Assembly: GCF_003688995.1 (NCBI RefSeq)
Contig: NZ_PENI01000010.1
Location: 186,001 to 250,000, forward strand
Length of the DNA stretch: 64,000 bases
DNA from: Streptomyces shenzhenensis
Lineage (GTDB): Bacteria; Actinomycetota; Actinomycetes; Streptomycetales; Streptomycetaceae
Reading direction: 5' to 3'
The notes beneath the pieces are model-generated. The model searched no databases and had not been told where the DNA came from. It was given only the letters and a program-made list of their open reading frames with translations. Numbering within the stretch: position 1 is the first letter of the stretch; every line of letters begins with the position of its first letter. Below are positions 32,185 to 40,599 of the stretch, piece after piece. The position numbers and the translations under genes are program-made.

Positions 32185-33363
32185 ATGACCTCACTGGACG
32201 AAGCCAGGGCGCTGCTGCGCGAGTTCCCCGTCGTCGACGGCCACAACGACCTGCCGTGGGCGCTGCGCGAGCAGGTCCGTTACGACCTCGCCGCCCGTGA
32301 CATCGCCGGCCGGCAGAACGCCCATCTGCACACCGACCTCCCGCGGCTGCGCGAGGGCGGGGTCGGCGCGCAGTACTGGTCGGTGTACGTCCGCTCGGAC
32401 CTGCCCGACGCGGTCCCGGCCACCCTCGAACAGATCGACTGCGTACGGCAGTTGCTGGCCCGCTATCCGAAGGACCTGGCGCCCGCGCTGACCGCCGCCG
32501 ACATGGAGGCGGCCCGCGCGGACGGCCGGATCGCCTCGCTCATGGGTGCGGAGGGCGGCCACTCCATCGCCTGCTCGCTGGGCACCCTGCGCGGCCTGTA
32601 CGGGCTGGGCGTGCGCTACCTGACGCTCACCCACAACGACAATGTGCCGTGGGCGGACTCGGCGACCGACGAGCCGAACGTCGGCGGCCTGTCGGCCTTC
32701 GGCCGTGAGGTCGTACGGGAGATGAACCGCCTTGGCATGCTCGTCGACCTGTCCCATGTGGCGGCGACGACGATGCGGGCCGCGCTGGACGCGACGTCCG
32801 CGCCGGTGATCTTCTCGCACTCCTCGTCCCGTGCCGTGTGCGACCACCCGCGCAACATCCCGGACGACGTCCTCGAACGGCTGGCCGCGAACGGTGGCAT
32901 GGCGATGGTGACGTTCGTCCCGAAGTTCGTGCTCCAGGCCGCCGTGGACTGGACGGCCGCGGCCGACGAGAACATGCGCACGCGGGGTTTCCACCACCTC
33001 GACACGACGGAGGAGGCGATGAAGGTCCACCGGACCTTCGAGGAGGCGCACCCGCGTCCCGTCGCCACGGTGGCCACCGTCGCCGACCACCTGGACCATA
33101 TGCGCGAGGTCGCGGGCATCGACCATCTCGGCATCGGCGGCGACTACGACGGCACGGCCTTCACCCCGGACGGCCTGAACGACGTCTCCGGCTACCCGAA
33201 CCTGATCGCCGAACTGCTCGACCGCGGCTGGTCCACGGCCGACCTGGCCAAGCTGACCTGGCAGAACGCGGTCCGGGTGCTGGGCGCGGCGGAGGACGTG
33301 GCCCGTTCGCTCCAGGCGACGCGCGCCCCGTCCAACGCCACGATCGAGTCACTGGACGGCTGA
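32185..33363 (+). CDS. membrane-dipeptidase-family (M19) dipeptidase
   Basis: A 392-residue zinc dipeptidase of the renal dipeptidase family. Metal-site motifs: VDGHNDLPW (HxD), LMGAEGGHSI, VDLSHVA, FSHSSSRAVCDHPRN and GIGGDYDG. It closely resembles S. coelicolor Sco3058, a structurally studied homologue of human renal dipeptidase that cleaves L-Xaa-D-Xaa dipeptides. There is no signal peptide, so it is probably cytoplasmic. I use the ATG of MTSLDEAR; a GTG at 32176 overlapping the purE stop is an alternative. Confidence 0.92.
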   Translation: MTSLDEARALLREFPVVDGHNDLPWALREQVRYDLAARDIAGRQNAHLHTDLPRLREGGVGAQYWSVYVRSDLPDAVPATLEQIDCVRQLLARYPKDLAPALTAADMEAARADGRIASLMGAEGGHSIACSLGTLRGLYGLGVRYLTLTHNDNVPWADSATDEPNVGGLSAFGREVVREMNRLGMLVDLSHVAATTMRAALDATSAPVIFSHSSSRAVCDHPRNIPDDVLERLAANGGMAMVTFVPKFVLQAAVDWTAAADENMRTRGFHHLDTTEEAMKVHRTFEEAHPRPVATVATVADHLDHMREVAGIDHLGIGGDYDGTAFTPDGLNDVSGYPNLIAELLDRGWSTADLAKLTWQNAVRVLGAAEDVARSLQATRAPSNATIESLDG

Positions 33364-33370
33364 CCGTCCA

Positions 33371-33405
33371 GGGCGGGGCGGTCGTCGTGGCCGTCCGCCC
33401 CGCCC
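33371..33405. terminator. bidirectional terminator, dipeptidase / VOC gene
   Basis: Perfect 11-bp stem GGGCGGGGCGG (33371-33381) with CCGCCCCGCCC (33395-33405) and a 13-nt loop, between convergent genes. Confidence 0.7.
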
Positions 33406-33446
33406 ACGTACATGAAGCACCGGTCAGGACGCCGGGCCGGCCGCGG

Positions 33447-33815
33447 TCAGCAGGCGCACAGGCAGAACGGGTGGCCCGACGGGTCCGCGTACACGCGCCA
33501 GGTGCGGGAGCGGTCCGCCGTGTCCAGTGGGGTCGCGCCCAGGGCCAGCACACGCTTCTCCGCCGCGTCCAGGTCCGCCACTTCAAGGTCCAGGTGGAAC
33601 TGCTGGGGGTGGTCGGGCGCCGGCCACTTCGGCGGCACATGTCCGGGCGCCGCCTGGAAGGCCAGCGTCTGGCCGCCGGGCACCTTCAGGTCCACCCAGT
33701 CGCTGCCTCCGGGGTCCGTCTCGACGGTGCCGCCCACCACCTCGGCGTAGAAGCCGGCGAGCGCGCGGGGATCCGGACAGTCCAGGACGACGGCGCCCAG
33801 CTTGGCGTAGGCCAT
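33447..33815 (-). CDS. VOC (glyoxalase/dioxygenase fold) protein
   Basis: A 122-residue protein with the paired beta-alpha-beta-beta-beta fold of the vicinal-oxygen-chelate family: KLGAVVLDCPDPRALAGFYAEVVGG at the start and QFHLDLEVADLDAAEKRVLALGATPLD midway, ending YADPSGHPFCLCAC. The fold fits a small-molecule resistance or isomerase role but no substrate is evident. The terminal CLCAC is a short cysteine cluster. It is divergent from the CGNR-type regulator gene, with repeated GTTAC/GTAAC sites between them. Confidence 0.85.
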   Translation of the reverse strand: MAYAKLGAVVLDCPDPRALAGFYAEVVGGTVETDPGGSDWVDLKVPGGQTLAFQAAPGHVPPKWPAPDHPQQFHLDLEVADLDAAEKRVLALGATPLDTADRSRTWRVYADPSGHPFCLCAC

Positions 33816-33835
33816 GACTTCCTCCTCGATCGCTG

Positions 33836-33894
33836 GTTACCTGTAGTTCCGGTCAACAGGTAACGGTTACTGCATGCTGCCGCATCGGAGGTAA
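33836..33894. promoter_or_regulatory. operator cluster between VOC and CGNR genes
   Basis: A perfect 9-bp inverted repeat GTTACCTGT (33836-33844) - 11 nt - ACAGGTAAC (33856-33864). The right arm overlaps a second palindrome GTAACGGTTAC (33860-33870), and another GTAAC is at 33890-33894. Half-site centres about two helical turns apart suggest binding by a dimeric regulator. TAACGT (33891-33896) would be a -10 for a leaderless CGNR transcript. Confidence 0.6.
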
Positions 33895-33904
33895 CGTCGC
33901 AAGC

Positions 33905-34414
33905 ATGAGTGAGAGATCGCCCGCGCCCGGCGGACTCGCGCTGATCGAGAGCCTGGTCAACACGCTGGACCTCGAGTCGGGCGCCGACGCGCTCGACACG
34001 GCGGAGGGCCGGGCGCGCTTCGGGCTCGGCCCGCAGGAGCTTCCGGCGGCGCGGGAACTGCGCGAGTCGCTGCGCGCCGTCCTGCTCGCCCACGCGGGCC
34101 ACCCGCCGCACCGCGCGGTGACCCCGCTCGGCCGGCTGCTCGCGCACGCGCCGCTGTACCTGTCCGTCGACGACGAGGCGGGCGCCGCGGCCCTCGCCCC
34201 CGCGGCCGACGACTCCGCGCTGCTCTCCCGGGTCGCCGCCGCCGTCGCCGAGGCGCTGGTGGCCGGCACCTGGCTGCGGCTGAAGGCGTGCGAGGCCGTG
34301 ACGTGCCACTGGGCCTACTTCGACCGCAGCCCCGCGGGCCGCGGCCGCTGGTGCTCGATGCAGGTGTGCGGGGCGCGCGCGAAGATGCGCCGGTACCGGG
34401 CCAAGGAGGCGTGA
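33905..34414 (+). CDS. CGNR zinc-finger / ABATE-domain stress regulator
   Basis: A 169-residue protein. The N-terminal part matches the ABATE (putative stress-response sensor) domain: ALIESLVNTLDLESGADALD and ELRESLRAVLLAHAG. The C-terminus is a CGNR-type zinc finger: KACEAVTCHWAYFDRSPAGRGRWCSMQVCGARAKMRRYR. Four cysteines are in place, but the eponymous CGNR reads CGAR. These proteins are predicted transcription factors. The divergent VOC gene and the operator cluster suggest autoregulation plus control of the VOC gene. The ATG lies 14 nt after a GGAGG, or the transcript is leaderless. Confidence 0.85.
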   Translation: MSERSPAPGGLALIESLVNTLDLESGADALDTAEGRARFGLGPQELPAARELRESLRAVLLAHAGHPPHRAVTPLGRLLAHAPLYLSVDDEAGAAALAPAADDSALLSRVAAAVAEALVAGTWLRLKACEAVTCHWAYFDRSPAGRGRWCSMQVCGARAKMRRYRAKEA

Positions 34415-34472
34415 TACGTGCCCGGTTCGTCGGCCGCGCCCGGCCCGGTGGGGCAGAATGCACCGGGACGCC

Positions 34473-34501
34473 GGTTCGGCCGACTGAGCCTCGGCCGAAC
34501 C
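34473..34501. terminator. perfect hairpin downstream of CGNR gene
   Basis: GGTTCGGCCGA (34473-34483), loop CTGAGCC, TCGGCCGAACC (34491-34501): a perfect 11-bp stem, 58 bp after the regulator stop and between convergent genes. Confidence 0.6.
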
Positions 34502-34560
34502 GACGTCGCCCGCCCGAGCTTTCGCACGATGCGCTCGCCTGCCCCGGGCAGTGGCCCCGC

Positions 34561-34860
34561 GCCGGTGAGCGAGGGCGGCCCTCCGCCGTGCGTCGTGCAT
34601 GCTTCCGACCCGACGGTGCCTTGGATCCGGCTGCCCGCTGCAGGCTGTCGTGGTGGCGTGGCTTTCGCGGTCGGGCGGCCCATCGCGGTGCCCGGGCCGC
34701 CACCCGCGCCGCGTGGTCGGAGGGTCTGTGCCGGTGAGCGGGGGCGGTTCTCCGCCGTGTGCCGTGCACGCTTCCGATCCGACGGTGCCTTGGATCCGGC
34801 CGCCCGTTGCAGGCTGTCGTAGTGGCGTGGCTTACGCGGTCGGGCGGCCCATCGCTCGGT
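34561..34860. repeat. 169-bp direct repeat that includes the UDP-glucose dehydrogenase 3' end
   Basis: Two direct copies about 169-170 bp apart: GCCGGTGAGCG at 34561 and 34730, GGTGCCTTGGATCCGG in both, and GCGGTCGGGCGGCCCATCGC at the end of each. The second copy runs into the last ten codons of the dehydrogenase gene (stop at 34832). In the first copy the same codons persist but the TAA has become AAA. The gap 34415-34831 holds no supported gene. Confidence 0.8.
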
Positions 34861-36175
34861 AGGTCCAGCCGGCCCGGCGCCACCGCTGTGGGTCCAGGGC
34901 GTTACGGCCGTCGAGGAGCACCTTCGCCGCCGCGACCTCGCCCAGCTCGGCCGGGTCCAGTTCGCGGAACTCCCGCCACTCGGTGAGGTGCAGGACGACG
35001 TCCGCGCCCCGCACGGCCGCCAGCGCCGAGTCCGCGTAGCCGAGCGTCGGGAAGACCCGGCGGGCGTTGTCCATGCCCTTCGGGTCGTACACCGTCACCT
35101 GACCACCCTGGAGGTGTATCTGGCCCGCCACGTTGAGCGCGGGCGAGTCCCGGACGTCGTCCGAGTCGGGCTTGAAGGCCGCGCCGAGCACCGCGACCCG
35201 CTTGCCCAGGAAGGAACCGCCGCCCAGCGCCTCCCGGGCCATCTCGACCATCTGGCCGCGGCGGCGCATGTTGATGGAGTCGATCTCGCGCAGGAAGGTC
35301 AGCGCCTGGTCGGCGCCCAGTTCACCGGCCCGTGCCATGAACGCCCGGATGTCCTTGGGCAGACAGCCGCCGCCGAAGCCGATCCCGGCGCGCAGGAACT
35401 TCTTCCCGATCCGGTCGTCGTGTCCGATGGCCTCGGCGAGCTGGGCCACATCGCCGCCGGCGGCCTCGCACACCTCCGCCATCGCGTTGATGAACGAGAT
35501 CTTGGTGGCCAGGAAGGAGTTCGCCGAGGTCTTCACCAGCTCGGCGGTCGGGAAGTCGGTCACCACGAACGGGGTGCCCTCGGCGACCGGCGTCGCGTAC
35601 ACCTCGCGCAGCAGCTTCTCCGCCCGCTCGCTGCGCACACCCACCACGATCCGGTCCGGGTGCAGGGTGTCCTCGACGGCGAAGCCCTCCCGCAGGAACT
35701 CCGGGTTCCAGGCCAGTTCGGCGCCGGCCCCTGCGGGCGCGTGCGCGGCCAGGTAGCCGGCCAGGCGGTCCGCGGAGCCGACGGGCACGGTGGACTTGCC
35801 GACGACGAGGGCGGGACCGGTGAGATGGGGCGCGAGGGAGGCGATCGCCGCGTCGACGTACGACATGTCCGCCGCGTACTCGCCGTGCTTCTGCGGGGTG
35901 TTCACACAGACGAAGTGCACATCGCCGAACTCCGCGACCTCGGCCCAGTCCAGTGTGAACCGCAGCCGCCCGGTGGCGCCCTCCAGACCGGCCACGTGCT
36001 TGCGCAGCAACTCCCGGAGCCCCGGCTCGTACATCGGGACCTCGCCCCGCTGCAACAGCGCGATCTTCTCGGGCACGACGTCGAGCCCGAGTACCTCGAA
36101 GCCCAACTCGGCCATGGCCGCGGCGTGCGTGGCGCCGAGATAGCCGGTTCCGATCACGGTGATCTTCAGGCTCAT
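34832..36175 (-). CDS. UDP-glucose 6-dehydrogenase
   Basis: A 447-residue UDP-glucose/GDP-mannose dehydrogenase that oxidises UDP-glucose to UDP-glucuronate with two NAD+. N-terminal Rossmann ITVIGTGYLGATHA, the VNTPQK segment, STVPVG, NPEFLREGFAVED, and the catalytic cysteine in GIGFGGGCLPKD; C-terminal LGAAFKPDSDDVRDSPAL. UDP-glucuronate could feed teichuronic-type polymers attached by the nearby LCP proteins, an inference. The start ATG of MSLKITVIG follows TGGAG. Its 3' end is part of a direct repeat. Confidence 0.94.
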   Translation of the reverse strand: MSLKITVIGTGYLGATHAAAMAELGFEVLGLDVVPEKIALLQRGEVPMYEPGLRELLRKHVAGLEGATGRLRFTLDWAEVAEFGDVHFVCVNTPQKHGEYAADMSYVDAAIASLAPHLTGPALVVGKSTVPVGSADRLAGYLAAHAPAGAGAELAWNPEFLREGFAVEDTLHPDRIVVGVRSERAEKLLREVYATPVAEGTPFVVTDFPTAELVKTSANSFLATKISFINAMAEVCEAAGGDVAQLAEAIGHDDRIGKKFLRAGIGFGGGCLPKDIRAFMARAGELGADQALTFLREIDSINMRRRGQMVEMAREALGGGSFLGKRVAVLGAAFKPDSDDVRDSPALNVAGQIHLQGGQVTVYDPKGMDNARRVFPTLGYADSALAAVRGADVVLHLTEWREFRELDPAELGEVAAAKVLLDGRNALDPQRWRRAGWTYRAMGRPTA

Positions 36176-36321
36176 GGGTGCTCCAGGGGGGAACGGATGT
36201 GCTGCGGGCCCGAGCATAGCCGGGGGCTGTGTGCGCCCTTCGACGGGCAACTTCCCCGCTGTCGCAGAGCCCACGCGGGCGCCGGGTGAGCGGCCCCCCC
36301 GAAGTCCGGGTGAACTCGCGT

Positions 36322-36870
36322 TCAGTCGTCGAACCCCTGCGCCGCCCGCTGCTCGCGCAGCTCCCGGATCGCCCGGCGGCGGGCGAGGCGGTGGGTGCGG
36401 CGGATCTGGGCCTCCTGGTAGCGGCGGCGGTCCCGGTCGGTCTCCGGGAGGACCGGTGGGACCGCGCGGGGCCTGCCGTCCGCGTCCACCGCGGTGAAGA
36501 CCAGGTAGGCGGAGCCGACCTGGGTGGCCGGGGTCGACTCGTTCCAGCGTTCCGCGAGGACCCGCACCCCGATCTCCATCGAGGTCCGGCCGGTCCAGTT
36601 GACCTGTGCGTTCACATGGACCAGATCGCCCACGCGGACCGGTTCGAGGAATGCCATCTCGTCCATGGACGCGGTCACGGCGGGACCCCCGCTGTGCCGG
36701 CCGGCCACCGCGCCCGCCGCGTCGTCGACCAGCTTCATGATCACGCCGCCGTGCACCGTGCCCAGCAGATTGGTGTCGTTGTGGGTCATGATGTGGCTGA
36801 GCGTGGTGCGGGACGCCGACGTGGGCTTGCCTGGAATGTCGGATTCCGCTGTGCGGGCCTGATCTGTCAT
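36322..36870 (-). CDS. acyl-CoA thioesterase, hotdog fold
   Basis: A 182-residue single-hotdog thioesterase of the BACH/YciA class that hydrolyses acyl-CoA. Motifs: SHIMTHNDTNLLGTVHGGVIMKLVDDAAG (the N-DTN and HGG catalytic features), DEMAFLEPVRVGDLVHVNAQVNW and GRTSMEIGVRVLAE. The C-terminal ~35 residues are very Arg/Gln-rich. The ATG of MTDQART follows GGAGG. It is divergent from the first LCP gene; it sits among envelope genes without an obvious functional link. Confidence 0.9.
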   Translation of the reverse strand: MTDQARTAESDIPGKPTSASRTTLSHIMTHNDTNLLGTVHGGVIMKLVDDAAGAVAGRHSGGPAVTASMDEMAFLEPVRVGDLVHVNAQVNWTGRTSMEIGVRVLAERWNESTPATQVGSAYLVFTAVDADGRPRAVPPVLPETDRDRRRYQEAQIRRTHRLARRRAIRELREQRAAQGFDD

Positions 36871-36989
36871 GGCCTCCACCATATGCCGAGCCGACATCTG
36901 CGAAATTTGTGTCAGGTTGGCAACAGCGGCGCTCTTATTTTCCGACGACCCTTGTAAGCCATACAGCCCTGCCCTGCACACTGGGGCGC

Positions 36990-38309
36990 ATGAATGATTG
37001 GCCCGAGGGATGGTCCGACGACAACCGCGGCAACCGCTATGGACGCGGCAGTGCCGGCGCGCAGCCTGAGGGCGCCCGCGTGATGCGCCAGGTCCGGCGC
37101 GGCCAGGGGGGCCCGCCCGGAGGGGGCGGGTACGGCGGCCCCGGCCCGTCGGCACCGCCGTACGGCCAGGTCCCGCAGCAGCCGGCGTACGCCGACGGCC
37201 AGGGGTACGACGACTACGGCGACCCGCACGGGTACGACAGCGGCTACAACGGCGGGCAGGTCTACGGCAGGCCGGGCGGCGGCGGTCCGGGCGGCCCGGC
37301 CGGCCCGGACCCCCGCGGCCCGCGGCCCGCGCCGAACTGGCGGCGCCGGATCAAGTGGACCGCGATCACGGTGGTCGGCGTGCTGGTCGTCACCACCGTG
37401 GCAACCTACTTCTGGGCCGACTCCAAGCTGAACCGGGACGTCGACCTCTCGACGGTCATCGAGCGGCCGGAGGCCGGCAAGGGTACGAACTATCTGATCG
37501 TCGGCTCCGACAGCCGCAAGGGCATGTCGGACGAGGAGAAGAAGAAGCTGCACACCGGCTCCGCCGAGGGGCAGCGCACCGACTCGATGATGATCCTGCA
37601 CGTCGGCGGCAACGGCGACACGCTGATCTCGCTGCCGCGCGACTCGGACGTGGAGATCCCGAGCTACAAGGGGTCGACGTCCGGCAAGGTCTACCAGAGC
37701 ACCGGCCGGCGCACGAAGCTCAACGCGGCCTACGCGGAGGACGGGCCGACGCTGCTGGTCCGCACGGTCGAGTTCAACACCGGTCTGCACATCGACCACT
37801 ACGTGGAGATAGGCTTCGCCGGCTTCGCGAACATCGTGGACGCGGTCGGCGGCGTCGACATCACCATCGACAAGGGCTTCAAGGACAAGTACTCGGGCGC
37901 GGACTTCGAGGCGGGCAAGCAGACGCTGAACGGCGAGCAGGCGCTGGCCTTCGTGCGCACCCGGCACGCCTTCGCCACCTCCGACCTCCAGCGCACCAAG
38001 AACCAGCAGAAGTTCCTGTCGGCGCTGGCCCACCAGGTGGCCACGCCGTCGACGGTCCTGAACCCGTTCAAGCTGTATCCGACGCTGGGCGCGGGCCTGG
38101 ACTCGCTGAGCGTCGACAAGGACATGAGCCTGTGGAACCTGGCGTCCATGTTCTGGGCGATGAAGGGCGTCAGCGGCGGCGACGGCGCCTCGCTGAACAT
38201 GCCGATCTCCGGCTCCAGCGGCGGCAACCTCGTGTGGGACAAGACCAAGGTCAAGACCCTGGTGAACGAGCTGAACAACGACGAGAAGGTCACGGTCACC
38301 GGCAACTGA
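36990..38309 (+). CDS. LCP-family phosphotransferase (LytR-CpsA-Psr) 1
   Basis: A 439-residue LCP protein, which transfers lipid-linked glycopolymer to cell-wall peptidoglycan. A 120-residue cytoplasmic Gly/Pro/Tyr-rich tail precedes one membrane span (122-142). The LCP catalytic domain shows NYLIVGSDSRKG, TDSMMILHVGGNGDTLISLPRDS, KLNAAYAEDGP, HIDHYVEIGF and ALAFVRTRHA. There is no LytR_C domain. Two features set it apart from its neighbours: the opposite strand and a long Tyr/Gly leader (GYDDYGDPHGYDSGY). The ATG of MNDWPEGW is used. Confidence 0.92.
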   Translation: MNDWPEGWSDDNRGNRYGRGSAGAQPEGARVMRQVRRGQGGPPGGGGYGGPGPSAPPYGQVPQQPAYADGQGYDDYGDPHGYDSGYNGGQVYGRPGGGGPGGPAGPDPRGPRPAPNWRRRIKWTAITVVGVLVVTTVATYFWADSKLNRDVDLSTVIERPEAGKGTNYLIVGSDSRKGMSDEEKKKLHTGSAEGQRTDSMMILHVGGNGDTLISLPRDSDVEIPSYKGSTSGKVYQSTGRRTKLNAAYAEDGPTLLVRTVEFNTGLHIDHYVEIGFAGFANIVDAVGGVDITIDKGFKDKYSGADFEAGKQTLNGEQALAFVRTRHAFATSDLQRTKNQQKFLSALAHQVATPSTVLNPFKLYPTLGAGLDSLSVDKDMSLWNLASMFWAMKGVSGGDGASLNMPISGSSGGNLVWDKTKVKTLVNELNNDEKVTVTGN

Positions 38310-38368
38310 GCGCTCCGCTGGAGCTGCCGCGATGCGCCGGCGGCCGACTGCGGCACCGTCGGGGCCGG

Positions 38369-38400
38369 TCGCGCGGTTCCCCGCGCCCCTTCAGGGCGCT
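38369..38400. repeat. fourth copy of the CCCCGCGCCCC hairpin repeat
   Basis: GCGCGGTTCCCCGCGCCCC TTCAGGGCGC matches the repeats at 29.6-29.9 kb and again lies between convergent genes. Confidence 0.7.
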
Positions 38401-38404
38401 GGGG

Positions 38405-38430
38405 CGAGGGCACCCCGCGGGGTGCCCTCG
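38405..38430. terminator. bidirectional terminator, LCP1 / copper-storage gene
   Basis: Perfect palindrome: CGAGGGCACCCC and GGGGTGCCCTCG flanking GC, between convergent genes. Confidence 0.65.
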
Positions 38431-38445
38431 GTGGTCGGGGGCGGG

Positions 38446-38808
38446 TCAGGCGCGGGCGGTCGTCATCGCGCGGCAGGTCTCCGCACAGCGGCGGCAGGCC
38501 TCGGCACAGCGCTGCATCTGTGCGTCGTCCGGCATGGACATACACGCCTCCGCACACATGTCGCACGCCTTCGCACACATCCCGCACATCTCGGCGGACA
38601 GCGGCGAGCGCCGCATCATCATGTCCGCGCACATGCGGGTCATCTCGGAGCAGTCCATGAGCGTCCGCATGATCTGCATCTGGGCCTGGCCGCCCATCGA
38701 CAGGCAGGAGCTCATCGTCTCCTCGCACACGCTGTGGCAGTTCATGCAGGCCTGGACGCAGTCCTGCATCTGCTGGGTCATGGCGGGCATGGTTCCGGGC
38801 TGGGTCAC
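38446..38808 (-). CDS. Csp-type four-helix copper-storage protein (DUF326)
   Basis: A 120-residue Cys/Met-rich protein with 16 cysteines, many in CxxC-like helical spacing (DCVQACMNCHSVCEE, MCGMCAKACDMCAEAC, RCAEACRRCAETC), the pattern of Csp copper-storage four-helix bundles that bind many Cu(I) ions inside the bundle. Without a signal peptide it would be cytosolic (Csp3-like) and buffer copper. The GTG at 38808 is chosen because GGAGGAG lies just before it; an ATG at 38874 would add 22 residues lacking Cys. It is an unexpected neighbour inside the LCP cluster. Confidence 0.88.
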   Translation of the reverse strand: MTQPGTMPAMTQQMQDCVQACMNCHSVCEETMSSCLSMGGQAQMQIMRTLMDCSEMTRMCADMMMRRSPLSAEMCGMCAKACDMCAEACMSMPDDAQMQRCAEACRRCAETCRAMTTARA

Positions 38809-38971
38809 GGCTCCTCCAGGGAACGAAGGGGGCCCGACGGGCCCCTGTGCTTCCGTCCTACTCCGGTATGCCATGTACCGCTATCCGGGAGATTGCCCCA
38901 GAAGGCGGCTTGTCAAAAGGCGCCTGTCCGGTCCACGGCGACGGCGTGGCACGGCCCTTCCCGCGGAGCGC

Positions 38972-40471
38972 TCAGCCCTTGCCGGAGCACACCACCTCGT
39001 CGCCCCGCACCGCCCCCGACTCGCCCTGCGTCGGCGGCTGCGCCTTCACCTTGCGCACGTCGTGGAAGTCCGCCCCGGCGATCACCTTGAGCACCGGCCC
39101 CTGCGCCGGCACCGCCCGCAGCTCGCTGCCGGGCAGCGCCGCCGCCACCGACCTGGCCGAGCGGTCCCAGCGCGGGTCGTAGACGATCACCGTCCGCCGC
39201 ACGTCGTGCTCCGCCGAGGTCACCGGCTGTCCGGTGGTGGCGAAGCCGGTCGCGGCCAGGGCCGCGTCCACCTGCTTGCCGAGCCCCGCCGTGTCGGTGC
39301 CGTTCTCCACCTGCACCCGGATCTGCTGCGGCGACACGTCCACCGGCACGGCCGGGGTCCCCGCCGGCCGGCGCTTCACGATGAGCGGCTTGTCCTCGCG
39401 CAGGGACCGGAACAGCTGCTCAGCCCGGGCCTGGTCCCACTTCAGCGTCGACCCGATGCCCTTGACCGGGAACGCCATCTGCCCGATCGGCACGGTCGTG
39501 AACTCGGAGGAGGAGGGGGAGAAGTTCCGCATCGCCCGGCCCAGGTCCAGCAGTTCGTCCGTGCCGAAGTCGGTGTCCGCCCGGACCGAGCCCAGCACCG
39601 CCCGCGTCACATCCCGGAACCTCATCGGATTCAGCAGCACCCCGGAGGAGGTCGCCCGGTCGATCAGCGCCGCCAGGAACCGCTGCTGGCGCTGCATCCG
39701 GCCCAGGTCGCTGGCCCCGTCGACGTGCCGTGAGCGGACGTACTGAAGCGCCTCACCGCCCGTCAGCGTGTGGGTGCCGGGCGTCAGGTCGAGGCCGGTG
39801 AACGAGTCCTTCAGGGGCGTCGCGGTGCAGATCCGGACCCCGCCGAGCACGTCCACCGTCTTCATGAAGCTGGTGAAGTCGACCTCCAGATAGTGGTCGA
39901 TCTTCACATGGGTCATGTGCTCCACCGTGCGCACGGTCAGCTGCGGCCCGCCCTCCGCGTAGGCCGCGTTGAGCTTCAGCGGATGCGAGCCGTGGCGGGC
40001 TCCGGTGGTCTCGTCGACATGCTCGGGCACCTCGGCGTACGAGTCGCGCGGCAGGCTCACCACGGTGGCCCGCTCCCGGTCCTCCGAGATGTGCACCATC
40101 ATGATCGTGTCGGTGCAGTGGCACGGCGCGCCGCCCAGCCGGAACCGCCGCCGCTCCGCCTCGGAGATCTTGTCCCGGCCGTCGGTGCCGACCAGCAGGA
40201 CGTTCATGCCGTGTCCGCCGCTCGGGCGGTTCTTCATGTCCCTGAACAGGTCCACCCGGGCGATGTCCGCGTCCAGGCTGCTGACCACCGCGTGCCCGAT
40301 CCCGGCCGAGGCGAGCACCACCACGGACACCGTCGTCACCGCCCGCATGGCCCAGCGGGGCCGCTTCGGGCGTCCCGGCCGCACCCTACGCGCGGGCGGC
40401 CGCGGCGCACGGCGGGGCGGCTGCGGGCGGCGCTGCGGCCGGGCAGCGGACCGAGGCGGGCTGGGCGGCAA
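38972..40471 (-). CDS. LCP-family phosphotransferase with LytR_C domain, 2
   Basis: A 499-residue LCP protein. An Arg/Pro-rich cytoplasmic leader (1-42) is followed by a membrane span (43-62) and the LCP domain (MNVLLVGTDGRDK, TDTIMMVHISEDRERATVVSLPRDS, KIDHYLEVDF, ALQYVRSRHV). A C-terminal LytR_C domain (about 365-455, IRVQVENGTDTAGLGKQVDAALAATGF) and a tail ending VCSGKG complete it. Two cysteines in APCHCTD near the active region are unusual. It is divergent from the GT2 gene at 40600. Confidence 0.92.
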   Translation of the reverse strand: MPPSPPRSAARPQRRPQPPRRAPRPPARRVRPGRPKRPRWAMRAVTTVSVVVLASAGIGHAVVSSLDADIARVDLFRDMKNRPSGGHGMNVLLVGTDGRDKISEAERRRFRLGGAPCHCTDTIMMVHISEDRERATVVSLPRDSYAEVPEHVDETTGARHGSHPLKLNAAYAEGGPQLTVRTVEHMTHVKIDHYLEVDFTSFMKTVDVLGGVRICTATPLKDSFTGLDLTPGTHTLTGGEALQYVRSRHVDGASDLGRMQRQQRFLAALIDRATSSGVLLNPMRFRDVTRAVLGSVRADTDFGTDELLDLGRAMRNFSPSSSEFTTVPIGQMAFPVKGIGSTLKWDQARAEQLFRSLREDKPLIVKRRPAGTPAVPVDVSPQQIRVQVENGTDTAGLGKQVDAALAATGFATTGQPVTSAEHDVRRTVIVYDPRWDRSARSVAAALPGSELRAVPAQGPVLKVIAGADFHDVRKVKAQPPTQGESGAVRGDEVVCSGKG

Positions 40472-40599
40472 GGGGAGACCTCCGGGTGACGGCCGTACGT
40501 GGGATCCGGAAGCACCGTAGGCCCATACGATCTCCAGCCCGCGGCAGCGGCCCGGCGGCGCGCACCCGTGTCCCCCATTCGCGGTAACGTGAGCCCCCT

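Noticed and set aside
34415..34831. Small genes in the CGNR-ugd gap
   Set aside because: All open frames run through the 169-bp repeat and a terminator hairpin; none has a ribosome site or protein-like composition.
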